Assembly (NCBI GenBank): GCA_028829895.1
Contig: CM054184.1
Location: 20,997,701-21,061,700, forward strand
Length of the DNA: 64,000 nt
Direction of reading: 5' to 3'
DNA from: Sinotaia quadrata
Lineage: Eukaryota > Mollusca > Gastropoda > Architaenioglossa > Viviparidae
Under the pieces are notes generated by a model, which made no database searches, had not been told where the DNA came from, and saw only the letters and a list, made by a program, of their open reading frames with translations. Shown piece after piece: positions 42,701-50,000 of this stretch (position 1 is its first letter; the number at the start of each line of letters is the position of its first letter). A program made the position numbers and the translations under genes.

Positions 42701-45225
42701 ATATCCATAAACAAAAAGAGTCTCACCAGTTCGTAACATTCAAGTGTATCCAATAACCAAATGTCAACAAGAAAGAAAAGTGTCTCACCAGTTCCTAGTA
42801 TTCCGGATAACCAGTGAGCCCCAGGAATTCACAATTTGGAAGACAAGCAAGATGGAAGTTGAGAACTCCCCCTTACTCAAAGAACTGATATAAACCAACT
42901 AATATTTTTTTATTTCTACCAACACTTGAAACATTAACATAAATTCATAATGAAGCTTCTCAGACTGTAATAAATCTTCATCAGTAAACTACATTGAGTC
43001 TAGTTCCAAGGAAAGTAAGAAACACTTTAAGTTCGCATTAACATCAATAACCATGATGACATCAGATCCACACTGTAACAACAACAAAAACCAAGAAAAT
43101 CCTTCTTCAGTGAGAATTTAATTTAAACTCTGAAGAGACATGATGAACTCAAACTCTGTATACAATAGACCTGAACTCATATGGTTTAAAATTTGAGTAT
43201 GCCACACATATACAGTTAATGAGCTTACTCCATGACAGGCAAACTACAGTAATAAATATATACAAGACAAAAAGAACCAGAAATCTGGCCTCTTGCTTTT
43301 TGGATATGAAATTAAATGCTTCTTACCACTTGCAGCTGACGTCCCAGCTTTGTGCGGTCATCAGTTACTTTGTCTAAATCTAAAATTTCTGGCAATTTCT
43401 GCACAACAGAAATATTACATAAAATTCCCGTAAAAGTAATTATGCAGACAAGCACGATATTAACACATTAATATAACTTATAACTGTTCAAACATTATAC
43501 AGTTTTGCTTTAAACTCAGCATTATGAAAAACACCAAAATTAATAAAGTTTCAAAAATAAACAGAAAAGTGTGCTTAATATATAATAGCATGAATTACTC
43601 AATCCATTAATGAGGTAGTTAAGTAATAATGATTTTATTACTATTTAATGTCAATCATGTGAAAGGAATGAGGAAAATAAAGATAAATTAAAATGAATGG
43701 TTAAAATAAAACTGTGCATAAAAAAGGAAGAAAAATATATCAAATTACCTCTAATTCGTGAAGACTTGTGTCATAAGTTTCATCGTTGTAGTAAACTGGA
43801 TCCATGCTTTCAATAACTTCTTGCTCCTCATGTGGGTTAGTAGGTCGTTCAAACTACATACAGTAAATATACAAAATCTATTGTAAAATTAATGTATCAG
43901 TTTACTGACAAGAATTTTTAATACTGTAAATGAGTAGAAATTAATAATTTATTTTGTAAATGCAAATGTGTATTAAAGTAATATACTGACTTAAAAATGG
44001 AAAGTATAAAATTATAATTATGTAATACACATTTTTCTTTGATCAAAGATAAACATTTTGGCTTCCTCTTGACTGTTTTTGTTTTAAAATTAGTGTGCTG
44101 GTTGTAATCACAAGGTTAATATTCTGCTTATTTGAAAAGTGAATTACAAATATCTGCTCTAAAGTCTAATGCTGTCAACAGCAATGTAAATTATAGAATG
44201 CAGTTTGTTTCAATTGAAAAAGTGTGTTGATTGCATGCATTTCAAAACAGCATTTGGGAGTGTATGTGCATGTAAATTCATGCATATGTATTGGGTATAC
44301 TATAATCAAAGGGAGACAAATTACCTTTGGTTTGGAGACTATTGCTGCATCACTTAACAAATCAGTCACCTGTATATGTTCCTCTGAAGGTGAATGCAAA
44401 GACTCCTTTGGGGAAACAAAATCAAACAGCAATTACTGTAATAATTATTGCTACTGGTATTGTTCTTTCATCATTTCAAGCATGTATAGTTAATAATAAA
44501 CTGCTATACTTTTAAAAAATAATGTTCTCACTGAATAAGATAATTTGCAAATACTCTGTAAAGATTAATGATAGTTTAAGACTACATGTGTATAATTATA
44601 ATATTAAAAAAAACATTTAATTTTAGATAAAAATAGCATTTATATTCTTTCACTGATATAAAATAAATAATAAAAATATCAACAAAAATAAGACATCAAC
44701 AAAACACAAGCAATTTGTTTAATGTTTTCAATTTCTGATGTGACTATGGTTTGCATGAATGTACATTTGAAAACAATAATCCTTTTTCCTCACTAAGTAG
44801 ATTATTATCTATTTTAATTTATAACAGTGAATGTTTTGTGCACAGAATAAACGTTTCATATCCCTGCTAACTAATATATAATTTTAATATATGTGCCTAT
44901 ATGGTATGTATGTGTGTCTATGTAAACTGTAAAAGTGTAATTTATGTACATAAGCATATTTCACTTACCTAATTAAGAATTTATATTTGCTAATATTTAG
45001 TGATAGTGATAAAAATAAAATCAATAATATTAAAACAGGTCTGTTTAGTTTTGTAAATACATTTAAAAAGTTATGTGGTCTACATCATATACATAATACA
45101 ATCTCTGTCTTGAAATTTATGTTATTATTATTGCATATCTAATAACTGGTAATACTAAATTCAATTTTTATTATAAATAATATAAATATATAGTAAATAA
45201 TAACAAATGACTTCATAATTCAAGT

Positions 45226-45260
<35 letters not shown>

Positions 45261-45274
45261 TGCACATGCACACA

Positions 45275-45306
<32 letters not shown>

Positions 45307-45317
45307 CACACGCACTT

Positions 45318-45378
<61 letters not shown>

Positions 45379-45444
45379 TACACTTGCCTGCAATTGTGTA
45401 TATGTGTGTTCCTCCTAGATTGTATGTTCCTCTTACATAGGCAT

Positions 45445-45475
<31 letters not shown>

Positions 45476-46820
45476 TCTACACAAGTAATGTTGTATGCTA
45501 ATAAAATAATCAGAAAGCAATGATAGAATTATACCCATTTCATGCATAATAAATTAAGAACCAAAATAACGACCAGCCTCTTTTGTGATAAAACTTGTAG
45601 GATATATTTATTGAATTCTTTATTTCTAAACCAGAACTTCAGAACTTATCCTAATTTTCAAGTAATTTTCACAGAAATAGAAAGTTTATAATTAGTATGA
45701 AAATCATATATCTTAATATTATATTAATTTTTAGCCAATTTAAGGTTAACACTCAATTTACAAACTTTAATTATCAGATTTACAGTTATCACTTATAAAA
45801 ACTACTGTTATTAATATAATAAACTTAAAATATCAGTCAGTAGTTGAATGACAGCAATTGTTGGCTTGAGAAATGGGACATCTTACAACTGTCCTTATAA
45901 ATCTATTTATGTTTTATTTCTTTAACTTATAAGTCTTTGGATTGTTTGATCTTTGGTTACCTTGTCAAATGTGGTGTAAAGTTAAAATATGAATCTACAT
46001 CTACCAGATATGCATGGGCTGACATCAAGTATTAACTTCAGAGGTTACCAAAACTAAAGTTTCTTAAATTTAACTAAGTGAATCTATGGAATTTTTCTAA
46101 TGGATCCAATAAATATTTTGCTGATAGAGTTAATGAAAATTCACAAATCACATCAGTTTCCGATATAATATACATAAGTACAAACTATATATATACACAC
46201 AGGCTTAAATACTTACTGTTGTAGGCATATATACATAGAAAATGTAAACAAACCTAAGAAGATTATCAATCATTCAATGGCTTCCACAGCTCATGCTTCA
46301 TAATTATTACTGACATACTAAATGACCAAATTGTATTAAGTTTCAAAACAGTCAAATTAGTCATTCAAATAATGCCTATCGTTGGAAACTGAGTGAGTTA
46401 AGTGCGAAGAAAATTAACGTCCGGATTATGATGGGCCACGTCACTGAAACTATGTACATGTACATAAATCATGATGTATGTCCAAGCAGATCCTGAGTTA
46501 CCATAGTCTAAAATAAGAGTGATAAAACAATTTATAACAACCTGAATAATTACCAGAAATAATTATTTTGAGATGTATAATAAATTAAATATATTTTATA
46601 AGTAATCTCAATAGTGCTCGTTCTAATGAAACAAGTCAATTCGACGATAATAATTGTTTGTTTTATTTTGTAAATCGATCAGTTCCCGTTGTCGGCTAAC
46701 AGTATCATTATTTTAAGGTAAATTAACTAAAATAATTAAAAGAAACACTAATAAATATCCATTTATTTTAATGCGCACCTGCTTTCCAATCAGTGATTTT
46801 AATTTTTGTTTAAAATCCAT
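10860..46820 (-). CDS. VPS50: VPS50 (syndetin), complete coding region, 26 exons
   Basis: Syndetin replaces VPS54 in the four-subunit EARP complex (with VPS51, VPS52, VPS53), which tethers vesicles at recycling endosomes and, in neurons, supports dense-core vesicle cargo sorting. The spliced CDS is 2844 nt, 947 residues, close to the 964 of the human protein. It aligns along its whole length: the N-terminal Vps54_N-like region (about residues 42-420, with [10 protein letters not shown] and [11 protein letters not shown]), a poorly conserved acidic/serine linker (about 482-605), and the C-terminal syndetin domain (about 610-947, with [39 protein letters not shown]). Reading phase is kept at all 25 junctions; all introns are GT-AG except intron 21 (GC-AG). 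The start is the first ATG of exon 1, giving [14 protein letters not shown], which matches the human start. It is head-to-head with CHD1L. Confidence 0.96.
11215..11580. repeat. 67-bp minisatellite in VPS50 intron 25
   Basis: Five to six copies of a T-rich unit with CTTTTATTGCTTTCTGTTGT and CATACATATCCATTGCTGTC. The unit length leaves remainder 1 after division by three and is stop-free in all plus frames, which yields three overlapping long but meaningless open frames between 11120 and 11873. Shorter degenerate versions (gctctctgtcaggcaat) continue to about 11700. Confidence 0.92.
12018..12108 (-). CDS. VPS50: VPS50 exon 25 (residues 880-910)
   Basis: Encodes [20 protein letters not shown] and ETWIQEHK, matching human [28 protein letters not shown]. 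Confidence 0.96.
12274..12372 (-). CDS. VPS50: VPS50 exon 24 (residues 847-880)
   Basis: Encodes [20 protein letters not shown] then [10 protein letters not shown], nearly identical to human. Donor CTCAA|gtaagt. Confidence 0.96.
12755..12800. repeat. (TA)n microsatellite
   Basis: Run of TA dinucleotides with one interruption in VPS50 intron 23. A second run lies at 13401-13424 in intron 22. Confidence 0.95.
13088..13209 (-). CDS. VPS50: VPS50 exon 23 (residues 807-847)
   Basis: Encodes [19 protein letters not shown] and [16 protein letters not shown] closer AG in the exon (tctgacag) gives the wrong phase, so the acceptor ctatag before AATCTG was chosen. Confidence 0.95.
13951..14150. repeat. 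53-59 bp array that includes the exon 22 donor junction
   Basis: Four copies of a unit containing CTGTTACCTTAAGTAATGTG and TCCACATAT; the shared ACCTTAAG starts at 13961, 14020, 14073 and 14126. The copy at 14126 is the real exon 22/intron 22 border, read on the minus strand as CTTAAG|gtaacag. The other three lie in the intron and keep the same GT donor. Confidence 0.93.
14128..14286 (-). CDS. VPS50: VPS50 exon 22 (residues 754-806)
   Basis: Encodes [36 protein letters not shown] and LLK, strongly conserved. The last about 25 nt of the exon plus donor AAG|gtaacag recur three more times downstream in the intron (13951-14127). Confidence 0.97.
14666..14762 (-). CDS. VPS50: VPS50 exon 21 (residues 721-753), GC donor
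   Basis: Encodes [20 protein letters not shown] and [11 protein letters not shown]. The only phase-correct exon end uses CAG|gcaagt, a GC-AG intron with an otherwise consensus donor. Exon 22 follows in phase 0 with [11 protein letters not shown], as in human. Confidence 0.94.
14850..15080. repeat. Degenerate tandem array in VPS50 intron 20
   Basis: About six copies of a roughly 40-bp unit around GACAAATGTATCCTGACCAA and GATGGTGGGATACCAAT. Confidence 0.8.
15280..15510. repeat. ~57-bp tandem array in VPS50 intron 20
   Basis: Four copies of TTTACAACCACCTCAGTGTA plus CAACCATACTGTCTTCATCT and CAAATTGCTGACATC. It keeps an incidental plus-strand frame open (15259-15552). Confidence 0.88.
15700..15935. 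repeat. AATGRGATGGAACATTAAG array, left part
   Basis: Many degenerate copies of an about 19 to 36 bp unit (aatgtgatggaacattaagc). The same family resumes at 17315-17420 after about 1.35 kb of unrelated sequence. Confidence 0.8.
15937..17305. mobile_element. Unclassified ~1.35-kb insertion splitting an array
   Basis: The sequence between the two halves of the AATG-type array is less AT-rich and non-repetitive. A short ACAAA repeat occurs near both borders and could be a target duplication. Inside are a promoter-like ATCATAAAAG motif (16142-16151) and, near 17197, GTGGCGACAATACC, which loosely resembles a primer-binding site next to an LTR. No open reading frame or terminal inverted repeat was found. 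A solo or partial LTR is one reading; this is inference. Confidence 0.35.
17315..17420. repeat. AATGRGATGGAACATTAAG array, right part
   Basis: Copies such as AAACAATGAGATGAAGTTTA and AATTGATGGAACATT match the array at 15700-15935. Confidence 0.75.
17690..17787 (-). CDS. VPS50: VPS50 exon 20 (residues 689-721)
   Basis: Encodes [20 protein letters not shown] followed by ESL, matching human [20 protein letters not shown]. Confidence 0.95.
18579..18698 (-). CDS. VPS50: VPS50 exon 19 (residues 649-688)
   Basis: Encodes [20 protein letters not shown] and [10 protein letters not shown], aligning with human SSSRLRTTLNRIQESLI. Moderate conservation, clear acceptor (tttgtag) and donor (CGG|gtaaat), phase 0. 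Confidence 0.88.
19640..20110. repeat. Degenerate ~35-bp array in VPS50 intron 18
   Basis: About twelve diverged copies of AAGTCATGAAGTTTACTAAA TACAAGTGT. Longer sub-duplications occur at 19730-19865. Confidence 0.8.
20549..20640 (-). CDS. VPS50: VPS50 exon 18 (residues 618-648)
   Basis: Encodes [18 protein letters not shown] and [11 protein letters not shown], very close to human. Donor ACT|gtgagt. The human protein continues with about 13 residues (IYTFFG and following) not found in the next exon. Confidence 0.95.
21115..21415. repeat. 68-bp minisatellite with internal hairpin, VPS50 intron 17
   Basis: Four to five near-identical copies of a unit with ATGCTGTCTGTTCCAATCAT, a TAATAAATAATATCATATTT core and AGATTGGTTCCAATCT. 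The last element pairs AGATTGG with CCAATCT around a 2-nt centre, so every copy holds a hairpin. Confidence 0.93.
21770..22040. repeat. ~130-bp tandem duplication in VPS50 intron 17
   Basis: Two copies, each starting TTTTCTATTGTAATGGCTAG and ending AACAAGTAAACATTTAGAAA, with scattered mismatches. Confidence 0.9.
23780..24085. repeat. Alternating 49/51-bp array derived from the exon 17 donor junction
   Basis: Two monomer types alternate, giving an about 100-bp higher-order unit present twice plus partial copies. On the minus strand monomer B begins CACTTAAATGTGCTTTGA and runs through ATAGATTTATAATATTC. It aligns with the exon 17/intron 17 border (CTTAATGTGCTTCGAGTTGT then AGgtttgtagtatttatcac). 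The most distal copy (near 23800-23830) is closest to the exon and keeps a GT at the donor position; the inner copies have lost it. Confidence 0.85.
24111..24208 (-). CDS. VPS50: VPS50 exon 17 (residues 585-618)
   Basis: Encodes a basic [14 protein letters not shown] stretch, then [15 protein letters not shown] at the start of the conserved C-terminal half. The end of this exon with its donor is repeated in degenerate form in the following intron (23780-24085). Confidence 0.94.
24975..25220. repeat. 58-bp minisatellite in VPS50 intron 16
   Basis: Four to five copies of a unit with AAGGGGAGAAAATACATAAA, TTGTGCACAGCAAGGAGAGA and TAATGTGAAATTCTGCAC. Length remainder 1 modulo 3 with few stops gives three overlapping minus-strand frames that are not genes. 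Confidence 0.93.
26225..26370. repeat. ~57-bp tandem repeat, 3 copies, VPS50 intron 16
   Basis: Copies of AGTCAAAATATCTCCTTTCT and GCTGTCCTCCTAATTTACAC with CAGTTCAAAGGCTA. The neighbouring 25400-26210 holds degenerate sequence without a recognisable feature. Confidence 0.8.
27534..27637 (-). CDS. VPS50: VPS50 exon 16 (residues 551-585), acidic patch
   Basis: Encodes [20 protein letters not shown], matching the human DSDSDVPEELKRDYVDEQ patch. The donor TATAA|gttagt is weak; it was chosen because it gives a lysine codon and correct phase with exon 17. Confidence 0.88.
27901..28107 (-). CDS. VPS50: VPS50 exon 15 (residues 482-550), variable linker
   Basis: The longest exon, 207 nt. Encodes a hydrophilic Ser/Asn/Glu-rich linker with islands that still match human ([15 protein letters not shown] against FEQYCSGGNPFEIQ, then EENEDVF). 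Phase 0 on both sides. Confidence 0.93.
28215..29170. repeat. Tandem array (37-bp and 60-bp forms) in VPS50 intron 14
   Basis: The left part (28215-28425) has about 37-bp units GATTTAAAGAAACATACCAG TCAACCTAAAGATCTAA. The right part (28701-29170) passes into a 60-bp unit with AGTCAACCTAAATAAAGATA, TAAATTTTAAAGTAAGTTTT and AAGATTTAAAGAAAAGATTC. From 28861 five consecutive 60-bp copies are identical. A retrotransposon fragment at 28426-28700 interrupts the array. Confidence 0.93.
28426..28700 (+). mobile_element. Non-LTR retrotransposon 3' fragment (LINE) inside the array
   Basis: The plus strand encodes a peptide typical of the C-terminal end of LINE reverse-transcriptase ORFs: [27 protein letters not shown] and, after a frame change, [20 protein letters not shown] then [10 protein letters not shown]. 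It ends in a short GCAGCCAGACAGACAGACAG tail. ACCAGTCAACC borders both sides and could be a target duplication, but the same word is part of the host array. It is 5'-truncated and frameshifted, so inactive. Confidence 0.8.
29411..29501 (-). CDS. VPS50: VPS50 exon 14 (residues 451-481)
   Basis: Encodes [20 protein letters not shown], nearly identical to human. Donor GCT|gtaagt. Confidence 0.97.
29535..29870. repeat. ~91-bp tandem array filling VPS50 intron 13
   Basis: Three to four copies with AATCAAATGCATGTGTGGCT, AGTATATAGCATGGCACACT and CTTTCATACAATGATAAAAT. The third copy has an extra GTGCGTGCATGCAT insertion. The array takes up most of the 424-nt intron. Confidence 0.92.
29926..30024 (-). 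CDS. VPS50: VPS50 exon 13 (residues 418-451)
   Basis: Encodes [20 protein letters not shown] and NYFKNHH, strongly conserved with human. Confidence 0.96.
30680..30857 (-). CDS. VPS50: VPS50 exon 12 (residues 359-418)
   Basis: Encodes [20 protein letters not shown] and VKTYVL, matching human [24 protein letters not shown]. Phase 1 in, phase 2 out. Confidence 0.95.
31175..31590. repeat. 63-bp minisatellite in VPS50 intron 11
   Basis: Six copies of CACATCACATCACACTGCAT, AAATGAATTATCTGAATAGC and ATTGTCACAAGTAGTGTTAT. The first five are almost identical; the last two carry a TTTTATTCAGT insertion. Confidence 0.95.
32265..32405. repeat. 26-bp array, distal block, VPS50 intron 11
   Basis: Five to six copies of TGACTGCTATGAAATACAGT CTTATC. 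It is the same family as the block at 33105-33545, separated from it by about 700 bp of unique sequence. Confidence 0.9.
33105..33545. repeat. 26-27 bp array running into the end of VPS50 exon 11
   Basis: About sixteen copies of AAATCTTACCTGACTGCTGT GAAATAT. On the minus strand each unit reads like TATTTCACAGCAATCAGGTA AGATT, so many copies hold a CAG|GTAAG donor. The unit nearest the exon spans the true border at 33520 and the last about 20 coding nt. Confidence 0.94.
33520..33649 (-). CDS. VPS50: VPS50 exon 11 (residues 316-359)
   Basis: Encodes [11 protein letters not shown] and [10 protein letters not shown], then a variable QDISQQS end. The last roughly 20 nt of the exon plus the donor CAATCAG|gtaagatt are the first unit of the intronic 26-bp array at 33105-33545. 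Confidence 0.94.
34488..34628 (-). CDS. VPS50: VPS50 exon 10 (residues 269-315)
   Basis: Encodes [19 protein letters not shown] and [11 protein letters not shown], almost identical to human syndetin and diagnostic for it over VPS54. Confidence 0.97.
34960..35215. repeat. 50-bp minisatellite in VPS50 intron 9
   Basis: Five copies of GTTGAATGGTGATTTTACTG, AATTCATGATATCAACAATG and GGCTTCAAAA with few mismatches. It is about 330 bp from the nearest exon. Confidence 0.94.
36210..36351 (-). CDS. VPS50: VPS50 exon 9 (residues 221-268)
   Basis: Encodes [22 protein letters not shown] and the YRLLGKTQ motif that continues into exon 10. Donor CCCAA|gtaagc. Confidence 0.96.
36985..37260. repeat. ~53-60 bp tandem array in VPS50 intron 8
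   Basis: Five diverged copies of ACTGGAATTTAAATACTTCA plus ATACTATGTCCAAATTCCTG and ATGATATAA. It lies about 115 bp from the exon 8 donor. Confidence 0.88.
37376..37458 (-). CDS. VPS50: VPS50 exon 8 (residues 194-221)
   Basis: Encodes [20 protein letters not shown], nearly identical to human. Acceptor tttatttgcag, donor ATCAG|gtaata, phase 2. Confidence 0.96.
38281..38316 (-). CDS. VPS50: VPS50 exon 7, 36-nt micro-exon (residues 182-193)
   Basis: Encodes [12 protein letters not shown], matching human QRTDVRLSEMLE. The smallest exon in the window; its place is fixed by similarity and phase 0 on both sides. Confidence 0.94.
38745..38762. repeat. (GA)n microsatellite
   Basis: GAGA run in VPS50 intron 6, inside an otherwise meaningless open frame (38562-38792). 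Confidence 0.9.
38875..39245. repeat. 71-bp minisatellite in VPS50 intron 6
   Basis: Five copies with GTCATGCCAGTAAACTTGAC, TTTATGAAACTGTAAGGAAA and ACTACTATAAGACTACAGAA. The first copy lacks part of the middle. Confidence 0.93.
39320..39515. repeat. ~82-bp tandem repeat, 2.3 copies, VPS50 intron 6
   Basis: Copies of TAGTTAATATTTTGAACAAA, TTACTAGTTCTTGATAGTAT and AAACAAGTATTTGTTTGTGT. Confidence 0.9.
39699..39816 (-). CDS. VPS50: VPS50 exon 6 (residues 142-181)
   Basis: Encodes the highly conserved [20 protein letters not shown] motif (human [20 protein letters not shown]). Donor ACATTG|gtgagt. Confidence 0.96.
40015..40215. repeat. 31-bp array in VPS50 intron 5
   Basis: Six copies of ACCATATGTAATCAAATACT TAGTCTGCTTT. 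Confidence 0.92.
40620..40900. repeat. 58-bp minisatellite in VPS50 intron 5
   Basis: Five copies of AGTATAACATCAACCAGATA, ATTTAGCAAGACTGTTGTTT and TGAATGTAAGTGTCACAG. It starts about 40 bp from the exon 5 donor, but no convincing similarity to the exon was found. Confidence 0.94.
40942..41066 (-). CDS. VPS50: VPS50 exon 5 (residues 101-142)
   Basis: Encodes [22 protein letters not shown] and SSICVGGR, part of the long helical N-terminal segment typical of CATCHR/GARP subunits. Ends in phase 2, completed by exon 6. Confidence 0.95.
41067..43326. other. VPS50 intron 4
   Basis: A 2.26-kb intron with an about 61-bp tandem array at 42350-42560 (AAACAGGTATCTAGTAAATA, ATATTTCATGGAAAATTAAT, 3.5 copies). 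An AAAATAGCAATA imperfect duplication lies near 41810-41930. Nothing else is recognised. Confidence 0.7.
43327..43398 (-). CDS. VPS50: VPS50 exon 4 (residues 77-100)
   Basis: Encodes [19 protein letters not shown] and RQLQV, matching the human KLPPVLNLQ region. Acceptor ttctgttgtgcag, donor GTG|gtaaga. Confidence 0.92.
43749..43853 (-). CDS. VPS50: VPS50 exon 3 (residues 42-76)
   Basis: Encodes [19 protein letters not shown] and DTSLHELE, the start of the conserved N-terminal region (human EQELINSIEQVYF). Phase 0 on both sides. Confidence 0.93.
44325..44405 (-). CDS. VPS50: VPS50 exon 2 (residues 15-41)
   Basis: Acceptor tttccccaaag, donor AAAG|gtaatt, phase 0 at both ends. Encodes a polar, low-conservation stretch ([10 protein letters not shown] to SKPK), so it is placed by splice sites and phase rather than by similarity. 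Confidence 0.8.
44406..46778. other. VPS50 intron 1
   Basis: A 2.37-kb AT-rich first intron. Apart from the CT/CA microsatellite at 45223-45475, no feature is seen. The minus-strand and plus-strand open frames over the CA run (cysteine-valine and histidine-threonine repeats) are artefacts of the dinucleotide. Confidence 0.7.
45223..45475. repeat. Compound (CT)n(CA)n microsatellite
   Basis: A CT run followed by interrupted CA runs, the longest uninterrupted stretch about 60 bp (45319-45375), then a second CA block at 45452-45474. Confidence 0.97.
46779..46820 (-). CDS. VPS50: VPS50 exon 1 (residues 1-14)
   Basis: Encodes [14 protein letters not shown], a short basic amphipathic start that aligns with the human N-terminus, then CAG|gtgcgc donor. 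No upstream in-frame ATG competes nearby. Confidence 0.93.
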
Positions 46821-47010
46821 ATTCAACTTGTGTACAGGTCTTCTGATTAAGAAATTCCACCCATTACCCCATCACATCCTCCATCTTAGTTAGTCTGCTC
46901 GTTCAAGAAAAGACTACTCCATTAACGTTTTAGAGTCATCAATCTTATCAATTCTGTGTTTACCGCGGAAATAACTTCGCTATTCATATTCCTATTGATG
47001 GTGCAATAAG
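46821..47010. promoter_or_regulatory. Bidirectional promoter region, VPS50/CHD1L
   Basis: Only 190 bp separate the start codons of the two divergent genes, so both 5' UTRs and core promoters must lie here unless upstream non-coding exons exist. The segment is less AT-rich than its surroundings and has no clear TATA box. It holds CCATCTTAG at 46890-46898 (AAGATGG on the minus strand, the core of a YY1-type site) and a CCGCGG at 46964-46969. Transcription start sites cannot be placed. Confidence 0.7.
46998..47009 (+). promoter_or_regulatory. Three-codon uORF ending one base before the CHD1L ATG
   Basis: ATG GTG CAA TAA, then a single G, then the main ATG at 47011. If the transcript starts upstream of 46998, ribosomes would terminate next to the main start codon, a layout compatible with reinitiation or leaky scanning. 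Confidence 0.5.
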
Positions 47011-47071
47011 ATGAATGACAGAATCGAAAACCGGGTGTCCATAAAATCTTTAAGAAAGCGTGGATGGAGTG
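47011..47071 (+). CDS. CHD1L: CHD1L exon 1 (residues 1-20)
   Basis: Encodes [20 protein letters not shown] and donates in phase 1 at G|gtaaga, completed by AT in exon 2 to give aspartate. [17 protein letters not shown] aligns with human QDLRQWGLTGIHLRSYQ. Confidence 0.82.
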
Positions 47072-50000
47072 GTAAGAACTGATAAAGACTTAACAGGGCA
47101 TTTGAATTTGCCTTTCTGTTGTATGTCAAGAGGCAAATATTTGTTCAATCGTGCAGTTTTTGTATTTTCTAATTCTAAAAGATAATTAATTTGCTTGAAT
47201 AGTGTTTTCTTCACGAATTCTCATTCGTGTAAGGATGCTTTGCACGAATAATAATACAAGCCAAAATAAGCCCATTCTCTGTTGTTATAAGTGCCTCTTT
47301 AGTAAACATTGTAGGCCTAAAGCTTTTCTTTTACAAGCTAATATTAATAGTGTAGTTCGCCTTTAATAATTATTCATGGAACCAGCTATTGAAATTCTTG
47401 GCTGAAAACACTATGATGCGCGCATAAAGGCACTTAAAGTTTTAAGTCTTGAACTGTAACGCTAACAGTGTTATTGTGCTGGCTTACCAGTTTTCTCCAC
47501 AAAATCTAAAACCCTCTTCCCGTTCTGATTTAATTCCTCTTTTCTCATTTTCATATTTACGTTTTCTAGATAATATATAGCACTTAAAGGATATAAGTGA
47601 AAAAAGAAAATTAATAATGTTCACTCATATCCACTTGCACACTATAACAAACTGATTGAGCTACAAGGTGCATTTTGTTGTGTAAATGAGAAAGCAACAA
47701 AAACTTCAGTCTTTGATAATTACTGGTTATAGCTGATTCAGTGATTGATATTTACTAATTTAGTGCTCATCATTGTTATGCTTCATTTTTTTGTTGTTGT
47801 TGTTGTAAAAAGCATTGGTTTGGTAAGGCATGTTATAATATGCTATGACAACAAATATATGAATTAACAGTCAGATATGATTTCTTTCTTATTTTAAATC
47901 AGATCTCCAGTTACGGCCATATCAGTTAGAGGGAGTCAACTGGCTACTTGGATGTCACATTAACAATCATGGATGCATTCTTGGAGATGAGATGGGTCTT
48001 GGCAAAACATGTCAGGTGACTTCACGATTTTAATTAATGATGAGTATTTCATGTGCAGTTACCTTATCTGTTGAATTTTTGCCTGTGAGTGTGAGTTTAT
48101 ATATTGTCATTCAGCAATCATTTCCTTTAAATTTGGTCTGATATTGGTTACTTACTTATTTAGTGGCTAGGCACAGTCTATTTTCTTATGTGTTTTATTA
48201 CTGAGTCATTTTTTTTACAGTATAATACTAATAATATGTGTAATTTTATAAAATTATGTTCATTTCTTATTTTCACTTGCTATATTTTTAGAAAGATTCT
48301 CAGTCATGTTAGGAGGATAGTATTTTAAATCTGCAGGTACTTTAGTGTCTTAACTACCCTGTTTAAAAATATTTTTAATCAACTGTTCTATTCATTTCAG
48401 TAATAATCTTATAATAAATGAGGATAATACTTCATAATGCAGCACATAATGCATCTTCATATATAAGGTACGCCTTTCAGAAAAATTAGTAAAGACCGTA
48501 TAACTCCTCACTATGGAACACAAAACATTTCAAAGATTTTTTTTCCTTTTTTCTCTAAGGAATATCAACAACTTCTAATTCTACTTACGTTCTTTTCTTC
48601 TGCTTCTAGAGATCATTGCCAACATTTTTAATCTTTTATTGCTCTCTTTGTTTTTTCCTCGGTCCAGAATGGTTGTTTTTCCCATCAATCTGTGCAGAGC
48701 TGATTGATTTCAGAAATGGTTTATGTACAGCTATAATCACTAATATGAAATTGGTTTCAATAGCCAAATAGAAGCCAAAAAGTAAAACCCTGAAAAGGGA
48801 ATAGTATAAGTTGTAAGATGAAAAATAAAACCTCTTAAATGAAACAATCAATACCTAAGTATTAAGACTAGAAATAAAATGATGGAATGGAACAGAGTGT
48901 GTGTATATATATTTATATGTGTAGAGAGAGAGAGATGCTTGCTTATTTCCTTGGATTCCTCGTGGACAAAGGCCTTGACAACAGTTCTCCAGCATGCTTG
49001 ATTCCGGGCAGCCTTTTTCAGTGAAGCCCATGACAGGTTACAGCTCTTGATTTCCTCCTCACAGGATCATCTCATGTTCTTAGGGTGACCGACCCGTCTC
49101 TTTCCTTGGGGGTTCTACTACAAAGCCTGAAGGGTGACGTCCTCTAGGGATTTCCGCAGGGTGTCCTATCTATCACCATTTCCTCCTAATAATCTGCTGG
49201 TCGATGGGATCTTGGTTTGTCCACTGCCACAAATCAGTGTTCTTTAGTTTGTCTATCCACTGGATCTTCAGTATGTTATGAAGGTAGCCATTCAGTGATG
49301 AATACTTGGAGCTTGTTGGTTAGGGTGTTTGTGACTCCCCAGGTCTCTGAGTCATAGAGGACAGACTTAACCATAACGTTGCTGTTGAAAATTCATATAG
49401 AGAGGGAGATGTGCCATTCTAATAATTTATCTTTTAGTCTTACTACTTAGAGATAATGTTCTAATCCATGTTTTTATTTTAAGTCCTAATGTATGGAGAA
49501 ATATTATTCCATTTCAGTGGTTTTATTTTTCTCTCAAGCTTCTTAGATATATCATATATCATCCAATCCATTTAACCTACTACATGTTTAATTTTAATTC
49601 TTCAGTGTGCATACTACATTTGCATTTTTTGTGTTCAGACCATTGCAATGCTGACTTTTCTGACTGATGCATCAAGTGATCACCGACCTCATTTGGTGGT
49701 TTGTCCACGCTCTGTCCTTGAAAACTGGATGCAAGAGTTTCAAAAGTATCATTAAATATTTTCTCCTAATTTTTTTGTGGATATATCAGTATTGTTTGCA
49801 ATTTTTTCATATACTTTATCATATTAATTTTTCACACTTTGTAATGCAAATGCACTGTTGCCTGACCCCCTATCCCTACATAACAAAACAAGTATGGATT
49901 TTGTGTAACACAGAGGTTCACTGCTCCCAGAGGATTACTCATGTAAAATTCAATTTGTATTTTTATACACTACACATAATGGTTTTAATATATAATTACC

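Noticed and set aside
45161..45547. Overlapping frames of 73 to 128 codons rich in Cys-Val or His-Thr
   Set aside because: They come from the CT/CA microsatellite in VPS50 intron 1; no splice or codon evidence.
10860..46820. VPS54 instead of VPS50
   Set aside because: Sequence identity with syndetin is high throughout, including the C-terminal domain ending in IEDADKSKR, which VPS54 lacks.
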